Assembly (NCBI GenBank): GCA_046297455.1 | Contig: JBKBIT010000007.1 | Coordinates: 1 to 64,000 of the forward strand | Reading direction: 5' to 3' | DNA: 64,000 nucleotides | Origin: ZYF759 sp046297455 | GTDB taxonomy: Bacteria > Pseudomonadota > Alphaproteobacteria > Rhizobiales > Rhizobiaceae | In this document: piece by piece, positions 25,986-33,064 of the stretch | Layout: every line of letters begins with the position of its first letter | Position numbering within the stretch: the first letter of the stretch is position 1 | Notes under the pieces: generated by a model | Database searches by the model: none | What the model saw: the letters and a program-made list of their open reading frames with translations, nothing else | Told to the model about the DNA's origin: nothing | Position numbers and translations under genes: made by a program

Positions 25986-26122
25986 CTTGTGACGCGGCGG
26001 ACGTAACCCTCCAATCGCCCCCCCATACGTGCCCGTGTCATGAATAACGGAAAGACGCATATGTCCCCCACCCCGATAGCGTCTTTCACTACCTTCAAGC
26101 CGGCCTGCGGGCCGGCTTTTTT
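25986..26122 (+). ncRNA. Candidate GSR-controlled small RNA with C-rich loop
   Basis: About 137 nt lie between an EcfG-like promoter and a strong plus-strand terminator. Within it, a perfect 8-bp stem AAAGACGC/GCGTCTTT (26051-26058 and 26079-26086) presents a 20-nt loop with CCCCCACCCC, an anti-Shine-Dalgarno-like sequence as in several known alphaproteobacterial trans-acting sRNAs. A second C-run (CCCCCCC, 26018-26024) lies upstream, unpaired. A short frame from ATG 26040 runs into the terminator and lacks a ribosome site, so a protein is unlikely. The ends are approximate and inferred; no RNA family was matched. Confidence 0.5.
26097..26122 (+). terminator. Rho-independent terminator, plus strand
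   Basis: An 8-bp stem AAGCCGGC/GCCGGCTT with a 6-nt loop runs directly into six T residues. On the minus strand the hairpin is not followed by a T-run, so it ends a plus-strand RNA, although no plus-strand protein gene precedes it. Confidence 0.85.
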
Positions 26123-26160
26123 CTTGGGCCGCCGCCAATAGGCGACTGAAACCGGCCGCT

Positions 26161-27276
26161 TCAATCCATATCGAAATTGGTCTGCGGAACCTGCAGTCGG
26201 TATTCGACCCTGTCTTTATCGATCTCAAGCGACGCCTCGCCATCCAGCGAGGCCGGCACGACCCGCTCCAGCGCCACGCTTCCAAAGCGCTTGGCGATCG
26301 TCGCATCCTTGAGTTGGGTCTTTTCGCTCCAGAGAAATGTGAATTCCCTGGTGGCGTCAGTCGGATTCTTCGTCAGGCGAACGACAAGATCGACATAACC
26401 GTTTGGCCGGGACAGAGCGCCGTGGCTCATGGAGTTGACGATCAGCTCGTGCAAGGCCAACCCGATGTGAAGGGTGGCGTTCGGGGTTAGATGCGGGTCG
26501 AACCCGTCCAGCCGGATACTGTAGGAAGGGTCGTCGCAATAACGGCCTGCCTGCTCGGCTATCAGCTGGCTTAGCCGCGCACCACGCCAATTCGTGGATG
26601 TCACGATGTCCTGCGAAGAGGCCAGTGACTGCAACCTGCCGCGAAAGCGCTCCAGAAAGACGTCGATCGTGCCGGAATAACGGCCGGTTTGCGTTGCGAT
26701 GCTCTGGATGACGGCCAGCAGGTTCTTGGACCGGTGGCTGACTTCGCGCAGTAGCGTGCGAAGGGTCTGCTCGCGCAGCTTGTGCTCGGTCGTCTCCACC
26801 AACGTCATGACGACGCCGACAAGTTCGCCGCCTGGATCACGGTCGGCATCGAGCCAGACGTCATACCACCGGCTGGCGGCATCGACGCTTTGCCGCATCT
26901 CCAGCCGCCTTGCAGTCCCGTCGGCTATCACGTCGCGTTTCAGCGCAACGATACGGTCTATGTCTGCGGCCGGGAGGAAATCGGCATCGGACAGGCCCAC
27001 TATATCGCCGTTCCGCCAACTCGGGGGCACGTTTTGCGCCCATACCACGTTGAGATCGCGATCCTGGCAAATGACGGTGATACCGGTATTGGAAAGGGCT
27101 CGAACGAGATTGCGACCCAGACCGGATTCGACCGGTCGACTCGAAGGCCCGTCCTTGGCGCTCTCCCTGTCGATTCCCCCGGCTCCTGCTCGCGATCTTT
27201 TGAAACGATCTGCACCCGGCGATCTGCCGTCAGGGACGACATTGTCGTTGATAGGTTCCGCCGGGTGCTTTTGCAT
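26161..27276 (-). CDS. PAS-HWE sensor histidine kinase, probable GSR kinase
   Basis: A 371-residue soluble kinase of the HWE family. A PAS-like sensor spans about 60-165. The H-box EVSHRSKNLLAV contains the phospho-acceptor His181. The catalytic part has HELIVNSMSHGAL (His276) and FLWSEKT (Trp316, Glu318), the residues that name the family. No transmembrane segment is visible, so it should sense a cytosolic cue. HWE/HisKA2 kinases next to phyR (PhyK, LovhK types) phosphorylate PhyR. It lies 44 bp behind the DUF1328 gene and may share its EcfG promoter, which would close a feedback loop. The signal is unknown. Confidence 0.88.
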   Translation of the reverse strand: MQKHPAEPINDNVVPDGRSPGADRFKRSRAGAGGIDRESAKDGPSSRPVESGLGRNLVRALSNTGITVICQDRDLNVVWAQNVPPSWRNGDIVGLSDADFLPAADIDRIVALKRDVIADGTARRLEMRQSVDAASRWYDVWLDADRDPGGELVGVVMTLVETTEHKLREQTLRTLLREVSHRSKNLLAVIQSIATQTGRYSGTIDVFLERFRGRLQSLASSQDIVTSTNWRGARLSQLIAEQAGRYCDDPSYSIRLDGFDPHLTPNATLHIGLALHELIVNSMSHGALSRPNGYVDLVVRLTKNPTDATREFTFLWSEKTQLKDATIAKRFGSVALERVVPASLDGEASLEIDKDRVEYRLQVPQTNFDMD

Positions 27277-27319
27277 GCTCGATCACTGTGCCCGGGCACG
27301 CCCGGCACCAACTCCAATA

Positions 27320-27487
27320 CTAGCGCGGACGGCGCACGACCCCGGTGATCAACGAAATGACGAGCAGCGCGAGGAAGATGAAGAAGATGATCTGCGCGAT
27401 GCTGGCAGAAGCACCGGCGATACCTGTAAATCCAAGCGCGCCGGCGATGATCGCGACGACCAGAAAGACGAGTGTCCAGTAAAGCAT
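27320..27487 (-). CDS. DUF1328 small membrane protein (YtjA-like)
   Basis: A 55-residue protein with two hydrophobic helices (residues 5-25 and 29-50), starting MLYWTLVFLVVAIIAG and ending in VVRRPR, the DUF1328 family pattern. GGAGACAGG lies just ahead of the ATG. A perfect EcfG promoter match lies 30 bases upstream. Members are recurrent general-stress genes in alphaproteobacteria, but their molecular role is unknown. Confidence 0.85.
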   Translation of the reverse strand: MLYWTLVFLVVAIIAGALGFTGIAGASASIAQIIFFIFLALLVISLITGVVRRPR

Positions 27488-27516
27488 AGTCCTGTCTCCT
27501 TTTATCCTGCGTTAGC

Positions 27517-27541
27517 AACGCCGGTCGCGGAAATTCGTTCC
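27517..27541 (-). promoter_or_regulatory. EcfG-type promoter (GGAAC-N16-CGTT) of DUF1328
   Basis: Minus-strand GGAAC (27541-27537) and CGTT (27520-27517) lie exactly 16 bases apart, 30 bp upstream of the DUF1328 start. It could also serve the downstream HWE kinase gene. Confidence 0.85.
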
Positions 27542-27587
27542 GCGGCGCCAGGGGCCAACCCGCCAATTGGGGTGGGCTGGTGGCAAT

Positions 27588-28382
27588 TCAGGCTGCCGCG
27601 TGTGCTTGCCGTTCGAAGAACAGGGCCTGACTGATAAGCGCCTTCACCATGTCCGGATTGAAGGGCTTGGTCACCAGGAAGGTTGGCTCTGGCCGCTCGC
27701 CAGTCAGAAGTCGCTCCGGAAAAGCGGTGATGAAGATGACAGGTACCGAGACCATTGCCAGAATCTCGTTCACAGCATCGATGCCCGAACTGCCATCGGC
27801 AAGCTGGATGTCTGCCAGAACCATCTTCGGCTGGGTGGACTTGAACAACGACGTCGCTTCCTTGTGCGTACGCGCGGTACCGACGACGCGGTGCCCCAGG
27901 CTCTCGACCATCTGCTCAATATCCATGGCGATCAGCGGCTCGTCCTCGATCACCATGATGTCGGTGGCGACCTGACGCGAAATCTCGTCGCTGGCCTCGT
28001 TAAGCAGCGAGCTGAACTCTTCCTCGGACACATCGAGAACCTCCGCGGCCTCGACTTCATTGAAGCCCTCGACAGCGACCAGCAGGAAGGCCTGTCTGGG
28101 TCGCGGCGCGAGCGATGACAGATTCGTCACCACGCGGCTTTCCCAGGCAGACAGCGGCTGCTCGTCGGGTACCCGCAGCGCCACCGAAGTGAACAACTTG
28201 GCAAAGATCTTGTAGAGCGCAATGCGATCGGACGAAGAGCTCGGAAAGATGCTCGGATCGGCAATGATCGCCTCGAGCGTGGCGGCCACGAGCGCATCAC
28301 CGCTCGATTGGGAGCCCGATACAGCGCGTGAAAACCGCCGCAGCAATGGCAGATGCGGCGCAATCCTTGCGGACAAACTCAT
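27588..28382 (-). CDS. phyR: Anti-anti-sigma response regulator PhyR
   Basis: A 264-residue partner-switch protein. Residues 1 to about 135 form a sigma-like domain that mimics EcfG. Residues about 140-264 are a receiver with phospho-acceptor Asp191 (MVLADIQLAD), Lys239 (VTKPF) and a FATGUY-type FITAFPE at 217-223. When phosphorylated, PhyR binds NepR and frees EcfG. It is divergent from nepR-ecfG, with back-to-back EcfG promoters between them, the standard alphaproteobacterial layout. Confidence 0.96.
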   Translation of the reverse strand: MSLSARIAPHLPLLRRFSRAVSGSQSSGDALVAATLEAIIADPSIFPSSSSDRIALYKIFAKLFTSVALRVPDEQPLSAWESRVVTNLSSLAPRPRQAFLLVAVEGFNEVEAAEVLDVSEEEFSSLLNEASDEISRQVATDIMVIEDEPLIAMDIEQMVESLGHRVVGTARTHKEATSLFKSTQPKMVLADIQLADGSSGIDAVNEILAMVSVPVIFITAFPERLLTGERPEPTFLVTKPFNPDMVKALISQALFFERQAHAAA

Positions 28383-28439
28383 GATATGGCGTCTCCCTCA
28401 ACAGCCTGAAAAAAAAGAAACTGTCACCAGCTACTCCCA

Positions 28440-28464
28440 AACGCGCCGGTCTGCAAAAAGTTCC
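28440..28464 (-). promoter_or_regulatory. EcfG-type promoter (GGAAC-N16-CGTT) of phyR
   Basis: GGAAC (28464-28460) and CGTT (28443-28440) on the minus strand, 16 bases apart and 58 bp from the phyR start, imply autoregulation of the stress locus. Confidence 0.88.
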
Positions 28465-28472
28465 GGCAATAT

Positions 28473-28497
28473 GGAACTCAATGCGCATGACAACGTT
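28473..28497 (+). promoter_or_regulatory. EcfG-type promoter (GGAAC-N16-CGTT) of nepR-ecfG
   Basis: GGAAC (28473-28477) and CGTT (28494-28497), 16 bases apart, begin nine bases beyond the oppositely directed phyR promoter. The predicted 5' leader to nepR is about 130 nt, unusually long, and could hold further control. Confidence 0.88.
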
Positions 28498-28632
28498 GAG
28501 GGCCTGATTCGCGCGGCATGATCGGCGCAGCGGTTTCAACCGCACCATTTGCGCAGAACCGTTGGCGCGACCTAGGAGGGGTCGCAGGATCGGGCGTGCA
28601 TCGAAGACAGCTCTTGGGGGCAAGGAACCAAA

Positions 28633-28833
28633 ATGGCAGAAGATAACAAGACGCCGAAACGGCAGGCCAACGGGAAAGCCGGCAGTCTCGGACCGCACTC
28701 GGAGATCGGGCGCAAACTCAAGCAGTATTACGACGATCTCGTCACGGAAGAAGTCCCGGACCGGTTCACAGATCTGCTGCGGCAGTTGGAAGAAAGCGAA
28801 CAGAAGAATTCGGGACGGAAGGAAGGGCCATGA
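28633..28833 (+). CDS. nepR: Anti-sigma factor NepR
   Basis: A 66-residue anti-sigma factor. It has a disordered N-terminus, then the core IGRKLKQYYDDLVTEEVPDRFTDLLRQLE (residues about 25-53), which forms the two helices that wrap EcfG or PhyR. AAGGAACC lies eight bases upstream of the ATG. It overlaps ecfG by four bases (ATGA), so anti-sigma and sigma are made in a coupled ratio. Confidence 0.94.
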   Translation: MAEDNKTPKRQANGKAGSLGPHSEIGRKLKQYYDDLVTEEVPDRFTDLLRQLEESEQKNSGRKEGP

Positions 28834-29378
28834 GCGCCGCTGGCGACTTCAAGCGCGACCTTCTGGGCGCCATTCCGAGCCTGCGGGCATTTGCCGTGTC
28901 GCTCTCCCAGAACGCCGATCGGGCCGACGATCTTGTCCAGGAAACGCTGGTCAAGGCATGGGACAAGCAATCATCATTCCAGCCGGGCACGAACCTGAAG
29001 GCTTGGCTGTTCACCATCCTGCGCAACGAGTTCTATTCGCAGATGCGCAAGCGCGGACGTGAAGTGCAGGATGTCGATGGCGCCATCACCGGGCGGGTCG
29101 CCGTGCATCCCGCCCAGCACGGATCGCTCGACCTCGATGATTTCCGCAAGGCTCTCGAGCAGTTGCCGGAAGACCAGCGAGAGGCGATCATCCTGATCGG
29201 CGCCTCGGGCTTCTCCTATGAGGAAGCAGCCACGATCTGCGACTGCGCGGTGGGCACGATCAAGAGCCGCGTGAGCCGGGCCCGCGCCCAGCTGCAGCAG
29301 AAGCTCGACATCTCGGGCGATGCCGATTACGGGCCGGATTCAATTGCCGCCCAGGTTCTCGGCTCAAGCGCCGCCTGA
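28830..29378 (+). CDS. ecfG: General stress ECF sigma factor EcfG
   Basis: A 182-residue ECF15-type sigma factor. Region 2 spans about residues 10-78 (DRADDLVQETLVKAWDK and AWLFTILRNEFYSQMRK) and region 4 about 108-160 (QLPEDQREAIILIGASGFSYEEAA, GTIKSRVSRARAQL). It directs transcription from GGAAC-N16/17-CGTT promoters. Its 3' end overlaps the convergent response regulator gene by 15 bp. Confidence 0.96.
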   Translation: MSAAGDFKRDLLGAIPSLRAFAVSLSQNADRADDLVQETLVKAWDKQSSFQPGTNLKAWLFTILRNEFYSQMRKRGREVQDVDGAITGRVAVHPAQHGSLDLDDFRKALEQLPEDQREAIILIGASGFSYEEAATICDCAVGTIKSRVSRARAQLQQKLDISGDADYGPDSIAAQVLGSSAA

Positions 29379-29759
29379 AGAACGAAACTGCTCGATCGCC
29401 GCGCACAATGCGGCGATCAGCACGTCGCTCGAATACGGCTTGCCGATCACGGCGACGCCGGGAAACGCCTCGAAAAGCTGCTCCGTCTCTGCATATCCGG
29501 TCGCAAAGACCAACGGTATGCCGTTGTCGGCCAAGAGGCGGGCAAACTCGAGCGTTGTATCCCCACCCAGCCTTACATCCACGATGGCAAGCTGCACGTT
29601 CAGCATCGCCAGCGGGTCGTCACCGAGTTCATCCAGCCTGCGCAGAATGACCACATCCTCGGCGCCGTGGTCGCGGCACATCTGCTCGACGTCCAGAGCG
29701 ATCAGATATTCGTCCTCGAGAACGAGGACGCGCAGACCTTGCAGCGGGTTGGCGGACAA
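29364..29759 (-). CDS. Single-domain FATGUY response regulator
   Basis: A 131-residue stand-alone receiver with acceptor Asp61 (AIVDVRLGG), the FATGYAE motif at 85-91 and Lys107 (VIGKPY). FATGUY-class receivers such as SdrG in sphingomonads take part in phosphotransfer with HWE/HisKA2 kinases and PhyR, so a role as a modulator or phosphate sink in this system is likely. There is no ATG; the start is TTG at 29759, with AGGAAGG ten bases ahead. No EcfG promoter was found upstream. It overlaps the ecfG end convergently. Confidence 0.88.
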   Translation of the reverse strand: MSANPLQGLRVLVLEDEYLIALDVEQMCRDHGAEDVVILRRLDELGDDPLAMLNVQLAIVDVRLGGDTTLEFARLLADNGIPLVFATGYAETEQLFEAFPGVAVIGKPYSSDVLIAALCAAIEQFRSSGGA

Positions 29760-29962
29760 TGAAGTGACCTTCCTGAAAATTGAATTCCCCTCGAATGAGC
29801 GATCAATCGGTTAATTCAGGCAACTTTGTCATTAAAAAAAGACACCGCTTGGGCCTTCTTGCGATCAGAGCGCTTACTCGCGTTTTCGGCTGTCACGAAT
29901 GATCTCACCGCTTTATGATGCGGCTGGTTTGGCCCATATGCTCTGTCGGGGAGCCCTCCTGC

Positions 29963-30718
29963 ATGAATGACACTGCCCAACGCTCGGCGCGAAAACACCC
30001 TTGCGAGAGATGTCCGCTGCATCCCCGGCCCGTCTTCCGGCAGCTTACGGAAGATGAACTGAGCTTCGTCTCCCAGTTCAAGAAGGGCGAACTCAGCGTC
30101 GACAAAGGCGGGACGGTACTGGCCGAAGGCACCCGCAATCCGCATCTTTACACGATCCTGTCTGGGTGGGGCTTCCGCTACAAGCTGTTGTCCGATGGCC
30201 GCCGGCAGATCGTCAATTTCGTCATGCCGGGCGACATGATCGGTTTGCAGGGCACGCTCATGGGGGAAATGCAGCACACGGTCGAAGCCTTGTCGCCCAT
30301 GCTGATGTGCGTTTTTGAGCGCGATGAACTCATGTCGCTGTTCAGGGCTCACCCGGAGCTTGCCTACGATGTAACCTGGATCGCGGCGCGCGAGGAATCG
30401 ACTCTCGACGAGCATCTGCTCAGCGTGGGCCGGCGCAGCGCGCTCGAGCGTCTGTCCTACCTGCTGGCATTCATTGCCGAACGCGCCAGCGATGTCGGCC
30501 TGTTCAATGGCACGCCGATGGTCATTCCCATCACCCAGCAACATGTAGCAGACACGCTTGGCCTGTCTCTCGTCCACACCAACAAGACGGTACGCAAGCT
30601 GTCGCAGAAGAAACTGCTCCACTGGCGCGGTGGCGCCTGCGAGTTGCTGAATCTGGATGGGCTGAAATCTCTTTCCGGCTGGACGCCGGTCGATGGCCTC
30701 AAGAGGCCTTTCATCTGA
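29963..30718 (+). CDS. Crp/Fnr family transcriptional regulator
   Basis: A 251-residue regulator. An N-terminal CERCPLHP motif (two Cys) comes before the cyclic-nucleotide-binding-like domain (about 30-150, with MPGDMIGLQGTL). A C-terminal winged helix (about 160-230) contains the recognition helix in TQQHVADTLGLSLVHTNKTVRKL. Fnr-type four-cysteine Fe-S ligands are not present, so oxygen sensing by a cluster is not evident. Such proteins near GSR genes are common in rhizobia, with unknown effectors. The ATG at 29963 follows GGGGAG; 16 further codons are open upstream. It is convergent with the AI-2E-type gene (8-bp overlap). Confidence 0.88.
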   Translation: MNDTAQRSARKHPCERCPLHPRPVFRQLTEDELSFVSQFKKGELSVDKGGTVLAEGTRNPHLYTILSGWGFRYKLLSDGRRQIVNFVMPGDMIGLQGTLMGEMQHTVEALSPMLMCVFERDELMSLFRAHPELAYDVTWIAAREESTLDEHLLSVGRRSALERLSYLLAFIAERASDVGLFNGTPMVIPITQQHVADTLGLSLVHTNKTVRKLSQKKLLHWRGGACELLNLDGLKSLSGWTPVDGLKRPFI

Positions 30719-31805
30719 CCGAAGTCGTCCAGTCAGCGCCCGGCAGGAGATTGCGGGTCATCGCGAAGATGATCAGCATAGCCGGTATCGCGATGAACCC
30801 GCCCACAGGCCCCCACAGCCATATCCAGAAGGCCAGCGCCACCAGAACCAGGAAGGGGTTGAGCGTAAGCGACTTGCCAATAACCGCGGGAGTGACCGCC
30901 TGGCCTTCGATCATGTTGAGGGTCAGATAGACAAGTGGCGGGATCAGCGCCCCGCCAAACGTGTCGAACGTGGCGAGGCCGACAGCGAACAGGATCGCCA
31001 CCATGATGGCCGGTCCGATATAGATGAGGAAGTTCAGAAGGCCGGCCAGCGCACCCCACAAGATCGGCGATGGCACGCCGACGGCCCAAAGGGCAAGCGA
31101 GACAGTCGCGCCAAGCCCGGCATTGATGAGCGTGATCGAGATCAGGTAGCGCGAAACCAGCCACTCAACGTCACGGAAGACATGCGCGATGCGCCAACGC
31201 AGGCGCCGGCTGTAGCACATACTCAGGACAGCGGCCCGGGTCTGGAATCTGGTGGCGACGAAGAAATAAAGGCTGGCCATGAACAACAGCACCTGTGCCA
31301 GAATGGCTGGCGCCAGATAGGCAACGTTTTCCATCGGCGTGCCTTCCTCGACCGCCACCGTGAAACCGGAGCCGCCGGTAACCTCCCTGATCTGGTCCCG
31401 CAACCCGGAGATCGTCTCCATCGGCTGGCGCAGCTGGTACAGGCGAAACTGGAGCTGCTCCCATATCTGGGGTGCCTGTCCGATCCAGAACGCCATAGGC
31501 CCCCAGAGCGCCAGCACCAGCATGCACACGGCAAGGATGAAGAGCAGGAAAACCAGCGCCGAGGAGACCCAGGGCCGCATGCCCAGTCGCTCGAGGGCGG
31601 TGGCCAGCGGCCCGAGCATCAGACCCACCACGATGGCCAGGCCCACGGGGGCCAACACGAATTTGGCCGCATGCAGGGCAAAGATCAGCCCCACCACGCC
31701 GAGCACGATCAGCGCTATCTGTGCGCCCCTTCCCAACGCAACGTCGACTCCCGCTTTGGGCGGAAGACGGACCACGGGAGGTTTCTTCGTGTCGTGAGGT
31801 AACAT
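30711..31805 (-). CDS. AI-2E family membrane transporter
   Basis: A 364-residue membrane protein of the AI-2E/PerM family. It shows about eight hydrophobic segments, with the central soluble loop (residues about 110-190) and the late PILWGALAGLLNFLIYIGP and NPFLVLVALAFWIWLWGPVG stretches typical of the family. Members export small molecules or act as Na+/H+ antiporters; the autoinducer-2 role applies to few of them. The frame is open 101 codons upstream, but the ATG at 31805 with an EcfG promoter 31 bp before it is the sensible start. Its substrate is unknown. Confidence 0.85.
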   Translation of the reverse strand: MLPHDTKKPPVVRLPPKAGVDVALGRGAQIALIVLGVVGLIFALHAAKFVLAPVGLAIVVGLMLGPLATALERLGMRPWVSSALVFLLFILAVCMLVLALWGPMAFWIGQAPQIWEQLQFRLYQLRQPMETISGLRDQIREVTGGSGFTVAVEEGTPMENVAYLAPAILAQVLLFMASLYFFVATRFQTRAAVLSMCYSRRLRWRIAHVFRDVEWLVSRYLISITLINAGLGATVSLALWAVGVPSPILWGALAGLLNFLIYIGPAIMVAILFAVGLATFDTFGGALIPPLVYLTLNMIEGQAVTPAVIGKSLTLNPFLVLVALAFWIWLWGPVGGFIAIPAMLIIFAMTRNLLPGADWTTSVR

Positions 31806-31835
31806 ATCTTGCTGTCTGGAAGGTGTGGAACGAGA

Positions 31836-31860
31836 AACGCCTCTGTAGTGTTTCGGTTCC
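31836..31860 (-). promoter_or_regulatory. EcfG-type promoter (GGAAC-N16-CGTT) of the AI-2E-type gene
   Basis: Minus-strand GGAAC (31860-31856) and CGTT (31839-31836), 16 bases apart, lie 31 bp upstream of the AI-2E-type start. A weaker plus-strand GGAAC-N17-TGTT (31827-31852) overlaps it. Confidence 0.85.
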
Positions 31861-31900
31861 TTGCAGACAGTTCGTGCCCGCGGCGCTTCCAGCGCGACGT

Positions 31901-31925
31901 GGAACCGGAGGCAGTGCCGGACGTT
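31901..31925 (+). promoter_or_regulatory. EcfG-type promoter (GGAAC-N16-CGTT) of the DUF883 operon
   Basis: GGAAC (31901-31905) and CGTT (31922-31925), 16 bases apart, lie 32 bp before the DUF883 start codon. It is divergent from the AI-2E-type promoter, forming a second back-to-back pair in the stress island. Confidence 0.88.
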
Positions 31926-31956
31926 GTGTTCCGGCAGGAAAAGGAGAATTCTCAAC

Positions 31957-32289
31957 ATGGCAACCACGACAGGCAAGGCCCGTACCGGCACCGCTAAGGA
32001 CGAAGCCCAGGATCTTGAGGCAGAAATCGCCAAGCTGCGAGCGGAAATGGCGTCACTTGCCGAGCAGATTTCCAGGACGCGCGATACGTCGGTTTCGGCC
32101 GCACGCAAGGCGGCAAGCGAAGGCCTCGAGCAGATGAAGGTTCAGGGCGAGGCCGCGATGGAAGATCTCAAGGCCAACGCACGCGACGTCGAACAGCAGC
32201 TGACCGAGACGGTCCGCGAAAAACCGATCACGTCGCTGGCGATTGCAGCCGGTGTCGGTTTCCTGTTCGCCGTGTTGATGCGTCGCTAG
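31957..32289 (+). CDS. DUF883 (ElaB/YqjD-like) membrane-anchored protein
   Basis: A 110-residue protein. A long amphipathic, Ala/Glu/Lys-rich helix (residues about 15-85, coiled-coil-like heptads) is followed by REKPITSLAIAAGVGFLFAVLMRR, one C-terminal membrane helix with the DUF883 end signature. E. coli relatives ElaB and YqjD are stress-induced inner-membrane proteins, and YqjD binds ribosomes. AAGGAGAA precedes the ATG at 31957. It is first gene of a three-gene set under an EcfG promoter. Confidence 0.85.
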   Translation: MATTTGKARTGTAKDEAQDLEAEIAKLRAEMASLAEQISRTRDTSVSAARKAASEGLEQMKVQGEAAMEDLKANARDVEQQLTETVREKPITSLAIAAGVGFLFAVLMRR

Positions 32290-32297
32290 GCAACCAG

Positions 32298-32762
32298 ATG
32301 TTGTTCTCGCTCATCGCCTCGATCGCCTCCGGCGAAATCGCGGACGCGGCACGGCGGGCAAAAGCGGCATTTGTCGCCTATCTGCTGGCCGGCATCGCTG
32401 CTGTCATCGGGATCGGCTTTCTGATCGGAGCCGGTTTCGCAGCCACGGCAAATGTCTACGGCTCGGTCTATGCCGCACTAATGTTCGGTGGTGGCTTCAT
32501 CGTGCTGGCTGGCATCGTGCTTCTTGTCCATCGTATGGGTGAACGCACGACGCGCAAGTTGGCTGAACGGCGGCGCCAGCATGACATGAAGGCGATGGCG
32601 CAGACGGCAGCAATGATCGTCATTCCCGCGCTGATTGCACGAGGCGGTGTGGGCGGTGTTGCCGCTCCCTTGCTCGCCCTGCTCGGCTACGGGATCTATC
32701 GGGAGAATCGACCCCGCCGCGGAAGACGCCGGCGCCCTGTCGACCCCGAAAACCCAGGGTAA
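32298..32762 (+). CDS. Membrane protein of the DUF883-linked stress operon
   Basis: A 154-residue protein with two N-terminal hydrophobic helices (about 25-48 and 55-78), a basic loop (ERTTRKLAERRRQHDMK), a third hydrophobic stretch (about 100-132), and a very basic tail (RPRRGRRRR). The pattern resembles the phage-holin-like/YqjE proteins that accompany DUF883/YqjD genes in enterobacteria, but similarity is not enough to name it. It starts eight bases after the DUF883 stop and is surely co-transcribed. Confidence 0.7.
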   Translation: MLFSLIASIASGEIADAARRAKAAFVAYLLAGIAAVIGIGFLIGAGFAATANVYGSVYAALMFGGGFIVLAGIVLLVHRMGERTTRKLAERRRQHDMKAMAQTAAMIVIPALIARGGVGGVAAPLLALLGYGIYRENRPRRGRRRRPVDPENPG

Positions 32763-32815
32763 ACGGCACTAATCAAGCCGCGCCCTGCCATTCCGTCATT
32801 CGGAGACAGGAGACC

Positions 32816-33043
32816 ATGACCAAGGAAATCAAACCGACCGAGGCCCGACAGGGACGCAGCGGATCGCAGGTGCTCGTCATACTGATCTGCGGGCTCATCC
32901 TGGCCGCCATCGTCTGGTGGGGAGTCGGTCTCTATGGTGAAGCCATTGAACCGGACGATCCGGTTGGGGGCGCACCGATCGAACAGCCGGCTGAAGAGAC
33001 GCCCACTCAGCCGGAACCCGAGGGAGCCCTCAGCCCCAACTGA
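32816..33043 (+). CDS. Small membrane protein (75 aa)
   Basis: A 75-residue protein with a charged N-terminus, one membrane helix (residues about 19-41, LVILICGLILAAIVWWGVGLY), and an acidic Pro/Glu-rich outer tail (EQPAEETPTQPEPEG). A strong GGAGACAGGAGA precedes the ATG. It lies 53 bp after the previous gene in the same stress operon. I know no function; the topology suggests a single-pass envelope protein with a periplasmic tail. Confidence 0.75.
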   Translation: MTKEIKPTEARQGRSGSQVLVILICGLILAAIVWWGVGLYGEAIEPDDPVGGAPIEQPAEETPTQPEPEGALSPN

Positions 33044-33064
33044 CAAGTTTCCGCAGGCCGGCTG

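Noticed and set aside
26040..26141. Short plus-strand frame inside the sRNA candidate
   Set aside because: No ribosome site, and it runs through the terminator stem; a structured RNA explains the interval better.
29915..29962. Upstream extension of the Crp/Fnr gene to 29915
   Set aside because: The ATG at 29963 has GGGGAG at proper distance and gives the family N-terminus; the extension has neither.
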